Shown here: positions 33,558 through 41,455 of the stretch, one piece after another
How the letters are laid out: each line of letters begins with the position of its first letter
Position numbering within the stretch: position 1 is the stretch's first letter
DNA from: CAVQGZ01 sp942491665
GTDB lineage: Bacteria; Actinomycetota; Actinomycetes; Jiangellales; Jiangellaceae
Length of the DNA stretch: 64,000 nucleotides
Direction: 5' to 3'
Assembly (NCBI GenBank): GCA_942491665.1
Contig: CALOBR010000005.1
Location: 372,001 to 436,000 of the forward strand
Made by a program: the position numbers and the translations under genes
The notes under the pieces: model-generated
Seen by the model: the letters and a program-made list of their open reading frames with translations, nothing else
What the model was told of the DNA's origin: nothing
The model's database searches: none

Positions 33558-33992
33558 GTGACGCAGCACAGCTCTGACTCGGCGCAGCGGTTCGAGTTTC
33601 GGTTCCAGAAGCTCTACGTGCCCATGCTGGCCGCCATCGGGGTCACCCCTGGCACTGCCCACGTCGTCGTCACCGACGACCGGTTCGTGGCCAGGTTCGG
33701 TCCGTGGCTGGTCTCGACGGCACTGAGCAACGTGGTCGACGTCTGCGAGACCGGGCCATACACGGCGGTCAAGGCCATCGGGGCGCGGCTATCGATGACC
33801 GACCGCGGCCTCACGTTCGGCAGCACCACCGAGCGCGGCGTGTGCCTCAGCTTCGACAACCCGGTGCCCGGGCTCGACCCGCTTGGCGTCATGCGCCACC
33901 CCGGTCTGACAGTGACGGTGGACGACGCCGCGGGGCTGGTCGCCGCGGTGCGCGCCGGTGCCGGCCTCAGCACGACCTCGGTCGACTCGTAG
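33558..33992 (+). CDS. Hypothetical protein, possible PH-like domain
   Basis: A 144-aa protein starting from GTG 33558 with GGAGG 10-12 nt upstream. The sequence FEFRFQKLYVPMLAAIGVTP, then VVVTDDRFVARFGPW and NVVDVCETGPYTAVKAIGAR suggests a mostly beta fold like bacterial PH domains, in which strands and one helix shape a ligand pocket. That reading is by pattern only. No catalytic residue or membrane segment is seen. Confidence 0.55.
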   Translation: MTQHSSDSAQRFEFRFQKLYVPMLAAIGVTPGTAHVVVTDDRFVARFGPWLVSTALSNVVDVCETGPYTAVKAIGARLSMTDRGLTFGSTTERGVCLSFDNPVPGLDPLGVMRHPGLTVTVDDAAGLVAAVRAGAGLSTTSVDS

Positions 33993-33998
33993 CGCGTC

Positions 33999-34013
33999 CG
34001 GCACCTCGTGCCG
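33999..34013. terminator. Short hairpin between convergent genes
   Basis: CGGCAC-CTC-GTGCCG forms a 6-bp stem with a 3-nt loop in the 90-bp gap between two convergent genes; it could help end transcripts from either side. A second dyad, ACAACGTTGT, lies about 30 bp further on. Confidence 0.3.
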
Positions 34014-34082
34014 TGGCACTGCCGGCGGCGTGGGTGAGACAACGTTGTCAGGAGTCGCCGGCGACAAGGCTGAGCCGCGGCA

Positions 34083-35597
34083 CTAGCCCTGCCCGGCGTC
34101 CCCAGCGGGGGCAGCGTCGATGCCGGCCAGGCGTCGTGCCATCGCCTTGTCGGCGTCCAGGTCGATCTTGCGAGCGATCTCGACGCGCTGGGCCTGCGGC
34201 GACCCCGCACCGTGCAATGACTCGGTGAGGTAGCCCACCGCGTTGCGTCCCATCGTCAGGTTCTCCACAAGCCGGAGCAGCCGGACGCGGTGCTCGGTCG
34301 GGACGTCGGGAGACGTCGCGAAGTACTTCTCCAGCAACGGGCCGACCTCGTCGTCGGCGAAGTCCGCCTCCCCGGGCAGGGTCGCCACCAGCCCGCCGGC
34401 GATGTCTTGGGCGAGGCGCGCGAGCTCATAGGGAAAGCGGGTCACGTTGTGCTTGCAGACGTTGGCCAGCAGCCCGTCGTTCTGGTAGTTGCCGGCAGGC
34501 ATGGGTGTCGACTCGTAGGACGAGGCGATGCCCGCGCCGTAGACCGTTTCGTTCAGGTGCGCCATCTCGATGATCTTGTCGCGCACGTGCGACGCCTTCT
34601 CGACCCCGTGGTACTCCGCCAGCTGGGCCGCCGCCCCGATGAGCACGTCGCCCAGGCCCGTCTTGCAGACGTAGCTGCGGCGGTGGAACGCCGTGAAGCG
34701 CTCGACCAGGGGGGCGGCGAACTCGACCTCGCCGTCCATGAAGACGTACGCGTTGGGCACGAAGACGTCGTCCAGGATGATCGTCGCCTCTTGCCCGCCG
34801 AAGCGCGCGTTGCCGACGTCGATGTCGCCGCCTTCCAGCGCACGCGTGTCGCACGACTGGCGACCCAGCACGTAGGTGAGCCCGGGGTGCTCCACCGGGA
34901 TGGCGGCGACGACGGCGTAGTCCCGGTCGGCGTCGGTCATCCGCATGGTGGGCATCACGATGATCCAGTGGCTGTTCAGGCACCCCGTCTGGTGCGCCTT
35001 GGCGCCGCGCAGGACGATCCCGTCGTCCCGACGCTCGACGACATGGGTGAACAGGTCCGGGTCGTGCTGTGCGGCTGGACCCTTGCTGCGATCACCCTTG
35101 GGATCGGTCATCGCGCCGCCGATGACGAGGTTGGTCACCTGGCAGTAGCGCAGGAACGATCGCAGCCGCTCGTGGTAGGCGGTGCCGAGTGCCTCGTCGC
35201 ACTCGTGGGTGACCGAGTAGAGGGCGTTGAAGGCGTCCATGCCGACGCAGCGCTGGAAGCAGGTGCCAGTGTCCTGTCCGAGGCGGCGCTGCATCTTGTT
35301 CTGCATGACGACGTCGTCCGGCGACTCAGCGACGTGCAAGAACCTGTTGACGCGCTGCCCGGCGATCGAGGAGTAGGCCGTGGCGAGCTCAGGCTGCTCG
35401 ACCGCGAGGTCGTAGGTGCGAGCGAGGGCGTTGATGGACGGGCGCACGACCGGGTGGTCGACGGGCTCTTTGATGCGCTCACCGAGGTAGTGCACGCGTA
35501 GGTCACGACCGCGCAGGCTCTCGATGTACTCCGCACCGGTCGCAAGCGGCTTGGCGTCCCGCCGCCAGAGCGTGCCGTGCTCGTCACGCGGGCTCAT
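34083..35597 (-). CDS. 4-hydroxybutyryl-CoA dehydratase / HpaB-family flavoprotein
   Basis: A 504-aa member of the HpaB superfamily. Besides the flavin-fold pattern (TNLVIGGAMTDPKGDRSKGP, DDGIVLRGAKAHQTGCLNSH), it has a CxxxC pair at C113 and C117 (GTCFQRCVG) and H305 plus C311 (FHRRSYVCKTG). These correspond in position to the cluster ligands of 4-hydroxybutyryl-CoA dehydratase/vinylacetyl-CoA isomerase (two Cys, a His and a third Cys). It is therefore more like that radical dehydratase than the 4-hydroxyphenylacetate monooxygenases. The His-Cys spacing is one residue shorter than I recall for the clostridial enzyme. It overlaps the upstream hydrolase gene by 14 nt, so they are coupled. Confidence 0.72.
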   Translation of the reverse strand: MSPRDEHGTLWRRDAKPLATGAEYIESLRGRDLRVHYLGERIKEPVDHPVVRPSINALARTYDLAVEQPELATAYSSIAGQRVNRFLHVAESPDDVVMQNKMQRRLGQDTGTCFQRCVGMDAFNALYSVTHECDEALGTAYHERLRSFLRYCQVTNLVIGGAMTDPKGDRSKGPAAQHDPDLFTHVVERRDDGIVLRGAKAHQTGCLNSHWIIVMPTMRMTDADRDYAVVAAIPVEHPGLTYVLGRQSCDTRALEGGDIDVGNARFGGQEATIILDDVFVPNAYVFMDGEVEFAAPLVERFTAFHRRSYVCKTGLGDVLIGAAAQLAEYHGVEKASHVRDKIIEMAHLNETVYGAGIASSYESTPMPAGNYQNDGLLANVCKHNVTRFPYELARLAQDIAGGLVATLPGEADFADDEVGPLLEKYFATSPDVPTEHRVRLLRLVENLTMGRNAVGYLTESLHGAGSPQAQRVEIARKIDLDADKAMARRLAGIDAAPAGDAGQG

Positions 35598-36864
35598 GCG
35601 CCTCCTCCGCCCCGGCCAGGGGAGCGAGCCACTCGCGCAGCTTGGTGTAGACCACCGGATGGTTCAGCATCGACAGGTGGTGCACTCCGGTGAGGTGAAA
35701 GCCCTTGTCGTGATCGAACGGTATGCGCCGCGTCTTCCCGTTGCCCGACGCGCTGGAGTACCGGACGAGGCCGTCGCCGAGAAGGTGACCGGCCGGGTGT
35801 GCGGAGTCGCTGGTGACGGTGGCAGCCACGAAGTAGTACGTCGCGTGGTCGAGGAAGGGGACGTGCGTGGCCCGGTCGGTCAGCAGCTCGTCCGGATCAT
35901 GGCCGAACCAGTCCTCCTCGATCAGGTTGCCGTAGCGCAGGTCTTTCACCCCGAGACTGCGGGAGCCCAGGATGCGACTGAACGGCTCGGTCTCCGGCAG
36001 CTTGCGCAGCACGATGTCGACGACGTGCGCTCCCTGCTCGAGAGGCGCCCCCAGGTGCGGCGTCCCCAGCGTGACGACCGTGCGCACAGCCGCTGCCCAG
36101 GCTGAGCCGTCGCGGTCGCCGTAGTAGCTGGCGCTCCGGGCCACGAGCCCGCCCATGGATGCACCGACCAGCGCGATCTGCTCCACCGGCACCGGCCATG
36201 CGGCCACCAGGTCGTCCAGCAGTGCCGAGAGCCGCTTGCCGTTCTCGCTCACCCGCAGGCCGCTGTTGTAGCGGACGTAGACCGGGCTCAGGCCCAGGTC
36301 CTTCTCCAGACGCTCGCCGTAGGGCCGGCCGTCGTCCGCAGACGGCTCCGGCTCGCCGGGAATCGTCACAACCGGGCGCGGCCCCCATGCTTCTTCGCCC
36401 TGCACCAGCCCGTGCACGAAGACGACCATCGTGGGGCCGGCGTTGGGGAATGCTTCCGCCACGGTCTCCGGGTCGAGGAGCAGGTCGTGCCCGTCCACCC
36501 GCACTGCTGTTCGCAGCGCGATGGCTGGGTGGTTCTCGGCAATCTTGTCGCCCCACAGGCCGTTGACGATCGTGGCCATCCGCTGCCCGACCGGGTGCTC
36601 GGTGATCAGGTCGGACTGCTCGCCGCGACGCGACACAACTTCTGCCACCCCGGCCGAGATCAGTCGCTCGCCGACGACGACCGCGACGTACACCGCGTCC
36701 GTGAACGCGCGCCGCGTCACCGCGACCGGCGTGGCAGCGGCCGGAATGTAGGAGTCCACGCGCCCCGACACGGCCCGGTGGACGTCCTCGACGATTCCGA
36801 TCACGCCCGCAAGGGCGTCACCGGCCAACGCACCGGCAGCTTGTGCCTCATCCTGGCGGCTCAC
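35584..36864 (-). CDS. PGAP1/lipase-like alpha/beta-hydrolase
   Basis: A 426-aa hydrolase. Oxyanion and nucleophile regions are VVFVHGLVQGEEAWG (near residue 150) and LVGASMGGLVARS, followed by VVTLGTPHLGAPLEQGAHVV, which is typical of PGAP1-like lipases. A GVHHLSMLNHP segment near the C terminus supplies the His. The N-terminal 120 residues are helical and unassigned. GTG 36864 is preferred to GTG 36873 because GGAGAGG is then 8 nt away. It precedes and overlaps the HpaB-family gene, which suggests the two act on the same ester or thioester chemistry. Confidence 0.75.
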   Translation of the reverse strand: MSRQDEAQAAGALAGDALAGVIGIVEDVHRAVSGRVDSYIPAAATPVAVTRRAFTDAVYVAVVVGERLISAGVAEVVSRRGEQSDLITEHPVGQRMATIVNGLWGDKIAENHPAIALRTAVRVDGHDLLLDPETVAEAFPNAGPTMVVFVHGLVQGEEAWGPRPVVTIPGEPEPSADDGRPYGERLEKDLGLSPVYVRYNSGLRVSENGKRLSALLDDLVAAWPVPVEQIALVGASMGGLVARSASYYGDRDGSAWAAAVRTVVTLGTPHLGAPLEQGAHVVDIVLRKLPETEPFSRILGSRSLGVKDLRYGNLIEEDWFGHDPDELLTDRATHVPFLDHATYYFVAATVTSDSAHPAGHLLGDGLVRYSSASGNGKTRRIPFDHDKGFHLTGVHHLSMLNHPVVYTKLREWLAPLAGAEEAHEPA

Positions 36865-36942
36865 GGCACCCACCTCTCCGTGCCCACGGTAGCCCGAACA
36901 GGGGTGATGGCCGACCTGGAGAGCCGATAACCTCGATCCACC

Positions 36943-38733
36943 ATGACGCCGGACAGCTCACGAGCGTTGCTGACACCGTGGGGTGAGGCGCTCGACCGCG
37001 ACTGCCCGCTGCCGGAGTACCCCCGTCCCCAGCTTCAGCGCGACAGCTTCGTGTGCCTGAACGGCCGCTGGGAGTACGCGATCACCTCGTCGGCCAATCA
37101 GCCAGCGGCATACGCAGGCACGATCCTGGTGCCGTTCTCGCCGGAGTCGGTGCTCTCCGGGGTCGGACACGTGCTGCAGCCGGACGAGGTGCTGCACTAC
37201 CGCCGCTCGTTCCGGCTTCCGTCCGGGCTCGTCGCGCACTGGGACGACCGAGTGCTGCTGCACTTTGGAGCGGTGGACCAGTGGTGCCAGGTCGAGGTGA
37301 ACGGCCACGTGGTGGGCGAGCACACCGGCGGGTACCTGCCGTTCACCCTCGACGTGACCTCCGCGCTGGTGACGGGCCCCAACGACCTTCGGGTGGTCGT
37401 CCGCGACCCTTCCGACACCGGGCTCGGCTCGCGTGGCAAGCAGCGGCTGGCGCGCGGGGGCATCTGGTACACCCCGCAGTCGGGCATCTGGCAGACCGTG
37501 TGGCTGGAGTCGGTACCTGCGCTGTACATCGACCGGCTCACCATCGTGCCCGACCTAACCGCCGGCGCACTGGACGTCACCGTGCACGTCGTCGACCGGC
37601 GCCGGCGCACCAAGACGGACGACCAGACCTGCACGGTTACCGTGCAGGCAGACGGCACGCGGGTCGCCTCGGCTCGGGGGCCATCGGGTGAGCCCATCCG
37701 GGTGGAGGTTCCGCACCCGCGGGAATGGTCACCGGAGGACCCGTACCTCTACGACCTCGATATCAGCCTGGGACGCGACAAGGTGCGCTCCTACGCGGGC
37801 CTTCGCTCGTTCGGGCTGGGCTACGACGCCGACGGCACGCCGCGACTGCTGCTCAACGGCTGCCCGTACTTTCATGCCGGGGTGCTCGACCAGGGCTACT
37901 GGTCCGACGGCATGTACACCGCACCCTCGGACGAGGCGCTGGAGCACGACGTTTCCACCGTCAAGCGCCTCGGCTTTACCATGATCCGCAAGCACATCAA
38001 GGTCGAGCCCCTGCGCTGGTACTACCACTGCGACCGGCTGGGGATCCTCGTCTGGCAAGACATGATCAACGGGGGCGGGCAGTACCGAACACCGGTCGTG
38101 ACCGCTCCGGCGCTGGGCCCGATCAGCCTGTCGGACAGCCGCTACGAGCTTTTCGCCCGCTCAGACACTTCTGGTCGCAGAGACTGGCTGCACGAGATGC
38201 GCGACACCGTCGAGCACCTGCGCAACGTGGTGTCACTGGCGATGTGGGTTCCCTTCAACGAAGGGTGGGGCCAGTTCGACGCCGCCTGGGTGGCCGACCA
38301 GGTGCGCCGTCTCGACCCCACGCGCACCGTGGACCACGCCAGCGGGTGGCACGACCAGGGCGCCGGTGACCTGACGAGCAAGCACGTCTACTTCCGGCCC
38401 TTCCGGGTACCGCGGCTCCGGGCGGAGACAAGTCACCGCGCGCTCGCGCTGACCGAGTACGGCGGGTACTCGCTGCACGCGTCCGAGCACAGCGCGAGCA
38501 CGGAGGCGTTCGGGTACCGGCGCTACGCCTCGGCCGACGAGCTGGCCGCGGCGTTCACCTCGCTGCACGCCGAGCAGGTCGTCCCGGCGATCGCCCGCGG
38601 CCTCGCCGCCACGGTGTACACGCAGCTCAGCGACGTAGAGGACGAGACCAACGGGCTGCTCACCTACGACCGGCGGGTGCAGAAGATGTCCGACGACGTC
38701 ATCCAGTCCGTGACCGCGCAGCTGCGCCTGTAG
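36943..38733 (+). CDS. Glycoside hydrolase family 2 enzyme
   Basis: A 596-aa GH2 enzyme. The N-terminal sugar-binding jelly roll starts at LNGRWEYAITSS and includes FGAVDQWCQVEVNGHVVGEH. An Ig-like middle domain follows, then a TIM barrel (FTMIRKHIKVEPLRWYYHCD). The acid/base is E440 in VPFNEGWGQFD and the nucleophile is E505 in ALTEYGGYS. Families with this layout are beta-galactosidases, beta-glucuronidases and beta-mannosidases; the specificity is not clear. No signal peptide, so it is cytosolic. Its stop lies 2 bp from the convergent HMG-CoA reductase gene. Confidence 0.88.
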   Translation: MTPDSSRALLTPWGEALDRDCPLPEYPRPQLQRDSFVCLNGRWEYAITSSANQPAAYAGTILVPFSPESVLSGVGHVLQPDEVLHYRRSFRLPSGLVAHWDDRVLLHFGAVDQWCQVEVNGHVVGEHTGGYLPFTLDVTSALVTGPNDLRVVVRDPSDTGLGSRGKQRLARGGIWYTPQSGIWQTVWLESVPALYIDRLTIVPDLTAGALDVTVHVVDRRRRTKTDDQTCTVTVQADGTRVASARGPSGEPIRVEVPHPREWSPEDPYLYDLDISLGRDKVRSYAGLRSFGLGYDADGTPRLLLNGCPYFHAGVLDQGYWSDGMYTAPSDEALEHDVSTVKRLGFTMIRKHIKVEPLRWYYHCDRLGILVWQDMINGGGQYRTPVVTAPALGPISLSDSRYELFARSDTSGRRDWLHEMRDTVEHLRNVVSLAMWVPFNEGWGQFDAAWVADQVRRLDPTRTVDHASGWHDQGAGDLTSKHVYFRPFRVPRLRAETSHRALALTEYGGYSLHASEHSASTEAFGYRRYASADELAAAFTSLHAEQVVPAIARGLAATVYTQLSDVEDETNGLLTYDRRVQKMSDDVIQSVTAQLRL

Positions 38734-38735
38734 CG

Positions 38736-39923
38736 CTACGTCACGTCGCGGTTGCGGCCCAGCCGCTCGTGGCTGGTCACCCAGTCGCCCGCCAGCACCG
38801 CGCTGCTCAGCGACACCTCGCCGGCGAGGACGACCGCGGCGCATATCTCGGCGAAGGCGCGCACCCGTCCGGGTCCGTAGCAGCCGAGCATCGCCAAGCA
38901 CTCCCGCTGCGTGGCCAGCCCGGTGCCACCCCCGACCGTGGCGACGATGAGCGCCGGCAAGGTGATCGACCAGTAGTAGTCGCCCACGTCGGTCACTTGG
39001 CTGTAGACCATGCTGGCGTGGGACTCCGCGACGTTGGCGACGTCTTGGCCGGTTGCGATGAACAGCGCCGCCAGCCCGTTGGCGGCATGGGCGCCGTTGC
39101 TGGCCGAGGCGGCCATGAACCCGCCGGTCTGGCTGTACTGCCGTGCGCGGAACAGCTGCTGCGGCGTCACGCCCATGTGCTGCGCCAGCAGGTCGGCCGG
39201 GATCGTCGCCTCCGCGACCACCCGCTTGCCCCGGGTGCGCAGCATGTTGATCTGGGAGTGCTTCTTGTCGGTGTCGATGGCGCCCGACAGCACGTAGCGC
39301 GGGTGGTCGGGGTGGTGGTGCTGGATCCATTCGCACGCGGCTAGCGTCGCCTTGCCCACCATGTTCTGCCCGGCCGCGTCACCCGTGGTGTAGTCGAAGC
39401 GGGTGTAGAGCATCGGGCCGACCGCATAGCGCTCGATCTCGACCAGTCGGCCGACGCTGGTGGTGGCCTGCGCGGCGGCACGGATCTCGTCCTCGTGCGC
39501 GTCGAGCCAGTCGGCCAGGTCGCGGGCGGCGAGGGCATTGTCGAGCACGAAGACCGGCGCGCGCTGCATGCGGTCGTCCACGACCGTGGCGCGCACTCCC
39601 CCGGCCTCGCTGAGCAGCCGCATGCCCCGGTTGTACGACGCCACCAACGTGCCCTCAGTAGTGGCCATCGGCACGTAGTAGTCCCCCTGCGCGTGCTCCC
39701 CCTTCACGCGTAGCGGCCCGGCCAGCCCGATCGGCACCTGGGCGACTCCGACGAAGTTCTCGATGTTGCCGGGCAGCGTGCTCGCGTCGAGGGAGTACGA
39801 CGCCACGTGCTCGAGGTGGGTGCCGGTCTGCTCGCGGACGAAGTCTCGTCGGGTCTGCGCCTGCTCACCGGTGTAGTCGTTCTGCTTGTGGCGCGGGACG
39901 GACGGGCGGGAGCGGCTGGCCAT
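38736..39923 (-). CDS. Hydroxymethylglutaryl-CoA reductase
   Basis: A 395-aa HMG-CoA reductase. The catalytic residues are E90 (TTEGTLVAS), K220 (DTDKKHSQ), D294 (GQDVANVAESHA) and H385 (SHERLGRNRD); the dinucleotide loop is seen near TVGGGTGLATQRECL at about 329-343. The pattern is that of the NADPH-type class I enzyme, which makes mevalonate. No other mevalonate-pathway gene is in the window, and most actinomycetes use the MEP route, so this may be part of a scattered or secondary pathway. GACAAT lies 7 nt before ATG 39923. Confidence 0.92.
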   Translation of the reverse strand: MASRSRPSVPRHKQNDYTGEQAQTRRDFVREQTGTHLEHVASYSLDASTLPGNIENFVGVAQVPIGLAGPLRVKGEHAQGDYYVPMATTEGTLVASYNRGMRLLSEAGGVRATVVDDRMQRAPVFVLDNALAARDLADWLDAHEDEIRAAAQATTSVGRLVEIERYAVGPMLYTRFDYTTGDAAGQNMVGKATLAACEWIQHHHPDHPRYVLSGAIDTDKKHSQINMLRTRGKRVVAEATIPADLLAQHMGVTPQQLFRARQYSQTGGFMAASASNGAHAANGLAALFIATGQDVANVAESHASMVYSQVTDVGDYYWSITLPALIVATVGGGTGLATQRECLAMLGCYGPGRVRAFAEICAAVVLAGEVSLSSAVLAGDWVTSHERLGRNRDVT

Positions 39924-40245
39924 GCGCCGTATTGTCGTGGACCCCCGCCGCGCCGCTCCCGGTGACCCTCCTGCGGGCGCGGACTGACGTACGCAGGTAG
40001 TTGTGCTGAGCGCGACGCCGAGTCCGGAGCATGGTGCGTGCGCCGACGATCGGCCGTCCAACCCCCAAACGATCACGTGACGGCGGAAGTTTGGGGGTTT
40101 CCAAGGCAGATCTCCCTTCGAAACCCCTCAGTTGCCGCGTGAAGTGACCGCCAGATCCATGTGAATGCCGTGCGGGACAGGGCCCTGGATGCCTGGATCG
40201 CCACCGACGACCCAGGCCACCACCGACTCGACGGGTGGCTAGGCG
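39924..40245. other. Non-coding stretch between the GNAT and HMG-CoA reductase genes
   Basis: No convincing gene. The main feature is an 11-bp perfect inverted repeat at 40060-40099, listed separately. A 35-codon plus-strand frame (GTG 40161 to 40268) overlaps the acetyltransferase end and has no ribosome binding site; I do not count it as a gene. Confidence 0.4.
40060..40099. repeat. 11-bp perfect inverted repeat around an 18-nt spacer
   Basis: AACCCCCAAAC (40060-40070) pairs with GTTTGGGGGTT (40089-40099). It lies downstream of the GNAT gene and upstream of the HMG-CoA reductase gene on the same strand, so it may be a terminator for the first or an operator/attenuator for the second. There is no T-run. 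Confidence 0.5.
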
Positions 40246-40899
40246 TCAGGCCGCGACCGGTGGCTTAGCCATCAGCCACACGGGGACGCCGAGCTCGTCC
40301 AGGCGGTGCTTCTCGAGGACGGAGAATCCGAGGTGCTTGTAGAACGCCACGTTGAACTCCGTCTCCGTCTCGAGGTAGGCAGCGACCCCGTCACGGGCGG
40401 CCTGCGCAAGACCCTCGCGCACCAGGGCGGCGCCGAGCCCCGCACCCTGGCGCCTCGGGTCGACGCCGATGCACTGTAGGTACCAGTGCGGGTCGGGGAC
40501 GAGCGCCTTGCGCCGCCTCTCCGTCTGATCGAGGACGGCGAGCAGTGTGCGCATCTCAGAGCGCGGCAACCGCAGCACCGACCGGGGCAGCGCCAACCGC
40601 GCCCGAATGAGCGCCCACGCGTTGAGCTCGACGCCGGGCGGCGTCCACAGCGCCACGCCGACTCCACCGCCGATAGCCCGCGCGTGCCCACCAGCGGCGA
40701 TCGTGGTGCGAGTGAGCGCGCTGAGCATCCCGGTCAGAGCGTCGTCGCGGTGTGCTGCGTCGGGCCAGAGTGCGCACCACAGCGGGTCGTCGGCGAACGC
40801 TCTCGCCAGCATCACGCCGACCGAGGCGTGCTCGCCCGGCCGCACGGGGACGATCTCAGCAGACACGACCTCGGCGGGGTCGATCGGTCCAGACGGCAT
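40246..40899 (-). CDS. GNAT N-acetyltransferase
   Basis: A 217-aa acetyltransferase. The acetyl-CoA binding motif is RRQGAGLGAALVREGLAQAA (R/QxxGxG/A), preceded by DPHWYLQCIGVDP and followed by YLETETEFNVAFYKHLGFSV, the usual C-terminal GNAT block. The N-terminal part (VMLARAFADDPLWCALWPDA) is like many actinobacterial GNATs of unknown substrate. ATG 40899 has TAGCGT 8 nt upstream. It is divergent from the ClbS/DfsB-type gene, 49 bp away. Confidence 0.85.
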   Translation of the reverse strand: MPSGPIDPAEVVSAEIVPVRPGEHASVGVMLARAFADDPLWCALWPDAAHRDDALTGMLSALTRTTIAAGGHARAIGGGVGVALWTPPGVELNAWALIRARLALPRSVLRLPRSEMRTLLAVLDQTERRRKALVPDPHWYLQCIGVDPRRQGAGLGAALVREGLAQAARDGVAAYLETETEFNVAFYKHLGFSVLEKHRLDELGVPVWLMAKPPVAA

Positions 40900-40948
40900 G
40901 ACCAAGGACGCTACCCATACCGCTGCCCCGACGACCACTATCGGCGCC

Positions 40949-41455
40949 ATGGGCCGACCGGCGACGCGAGACGAGCTGCTGCAGCGCATCGACAGCGACT
41001 TCGAGGCTATGTGGCGTTCCATCGAGGCAATCCCTGCTGACGACCGAGAGCGCGGCAGGGCGTGCGGCGACTGGACGGTCAAAGACCTGCTCGCCCATCT
41101 CGACGCCTGGCACGACATGTTCCTGGAGTGGGAGACCGTCGGTCGAGCAGGCGGAAAGCCGCAGATGCCCGCGCCCGGCCTCACGTGGAAGCAGACGCCG
41201 CAGCTGAACGAGCAGATCTGGCTACGCACTCGCGACGATGACTGGGACGACATCACTGCGCGCCTGGCCGCGTCCCATGCCCGCATCCGCGTCGTTGTCG
41301 CGAGGTACAGCCACGACGACCTGTTCACCAAGAAGCGGTTCGCATGGACCGGCAGCACGTCGGTGGGCAGCTACGCCGTGTCGGCCACGACCAGCCACTA
41401 CGACTGGGCCCGCAAGCAGGTGCGCGCCTTCACCACGTCTCAGATGAAGAACTGA
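40949..41455 (+). CDS. ClbS/DfsB (DUF1706) family four-helix protein
   Basis: A 168-aa protein of the DinB-like superfamily. DELLQRIDSDFEAMWRSIEA opens the bundle, and GDWTVKDLLAHLDAWHDMFL is the conserved W..H..W block. YSHDDLFTKKRFAWTGS and SHYDWARKQVRAF complete it. The family includes ClbS, which protects against colibactin, and DfsB-type proteins; most members are uncharacterised. CACTAT lies 7 nt before ATG 40949. The 3' end overlaps the convergent reductase gene by 16 bp. Confidence 0.8.
   Translation: MGRPATRDELLQRIDSDFEAMWRSIEAIPADDRERGRACGDWTVKDLLAHLDAWHDMFLEWETVGRAGGKPQMPAPGLTWKQTPQLNEQIWLRTRDDDWDDITARLAASHARIRVVVARYSHDDLFTKKRFAWTGSTSVGSYAVSATTSHYDWARKQVRAFTTSQMKN

Noticed and set aside
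34038..34050. ACAACGTTGT palindrome between convergent genes
   Set aside because: A 10-bp dyad in a 90-bp gap downstream of both genes is not in a promoter position and may be chance.
40161..40268. 35-codon plus-strand frame VNAVRDRALDAWIATDDPGH
   Set aside because: No ribosome binding site, overlaps the end of the acetyltransferase gene on the other strand, and too short to judge.
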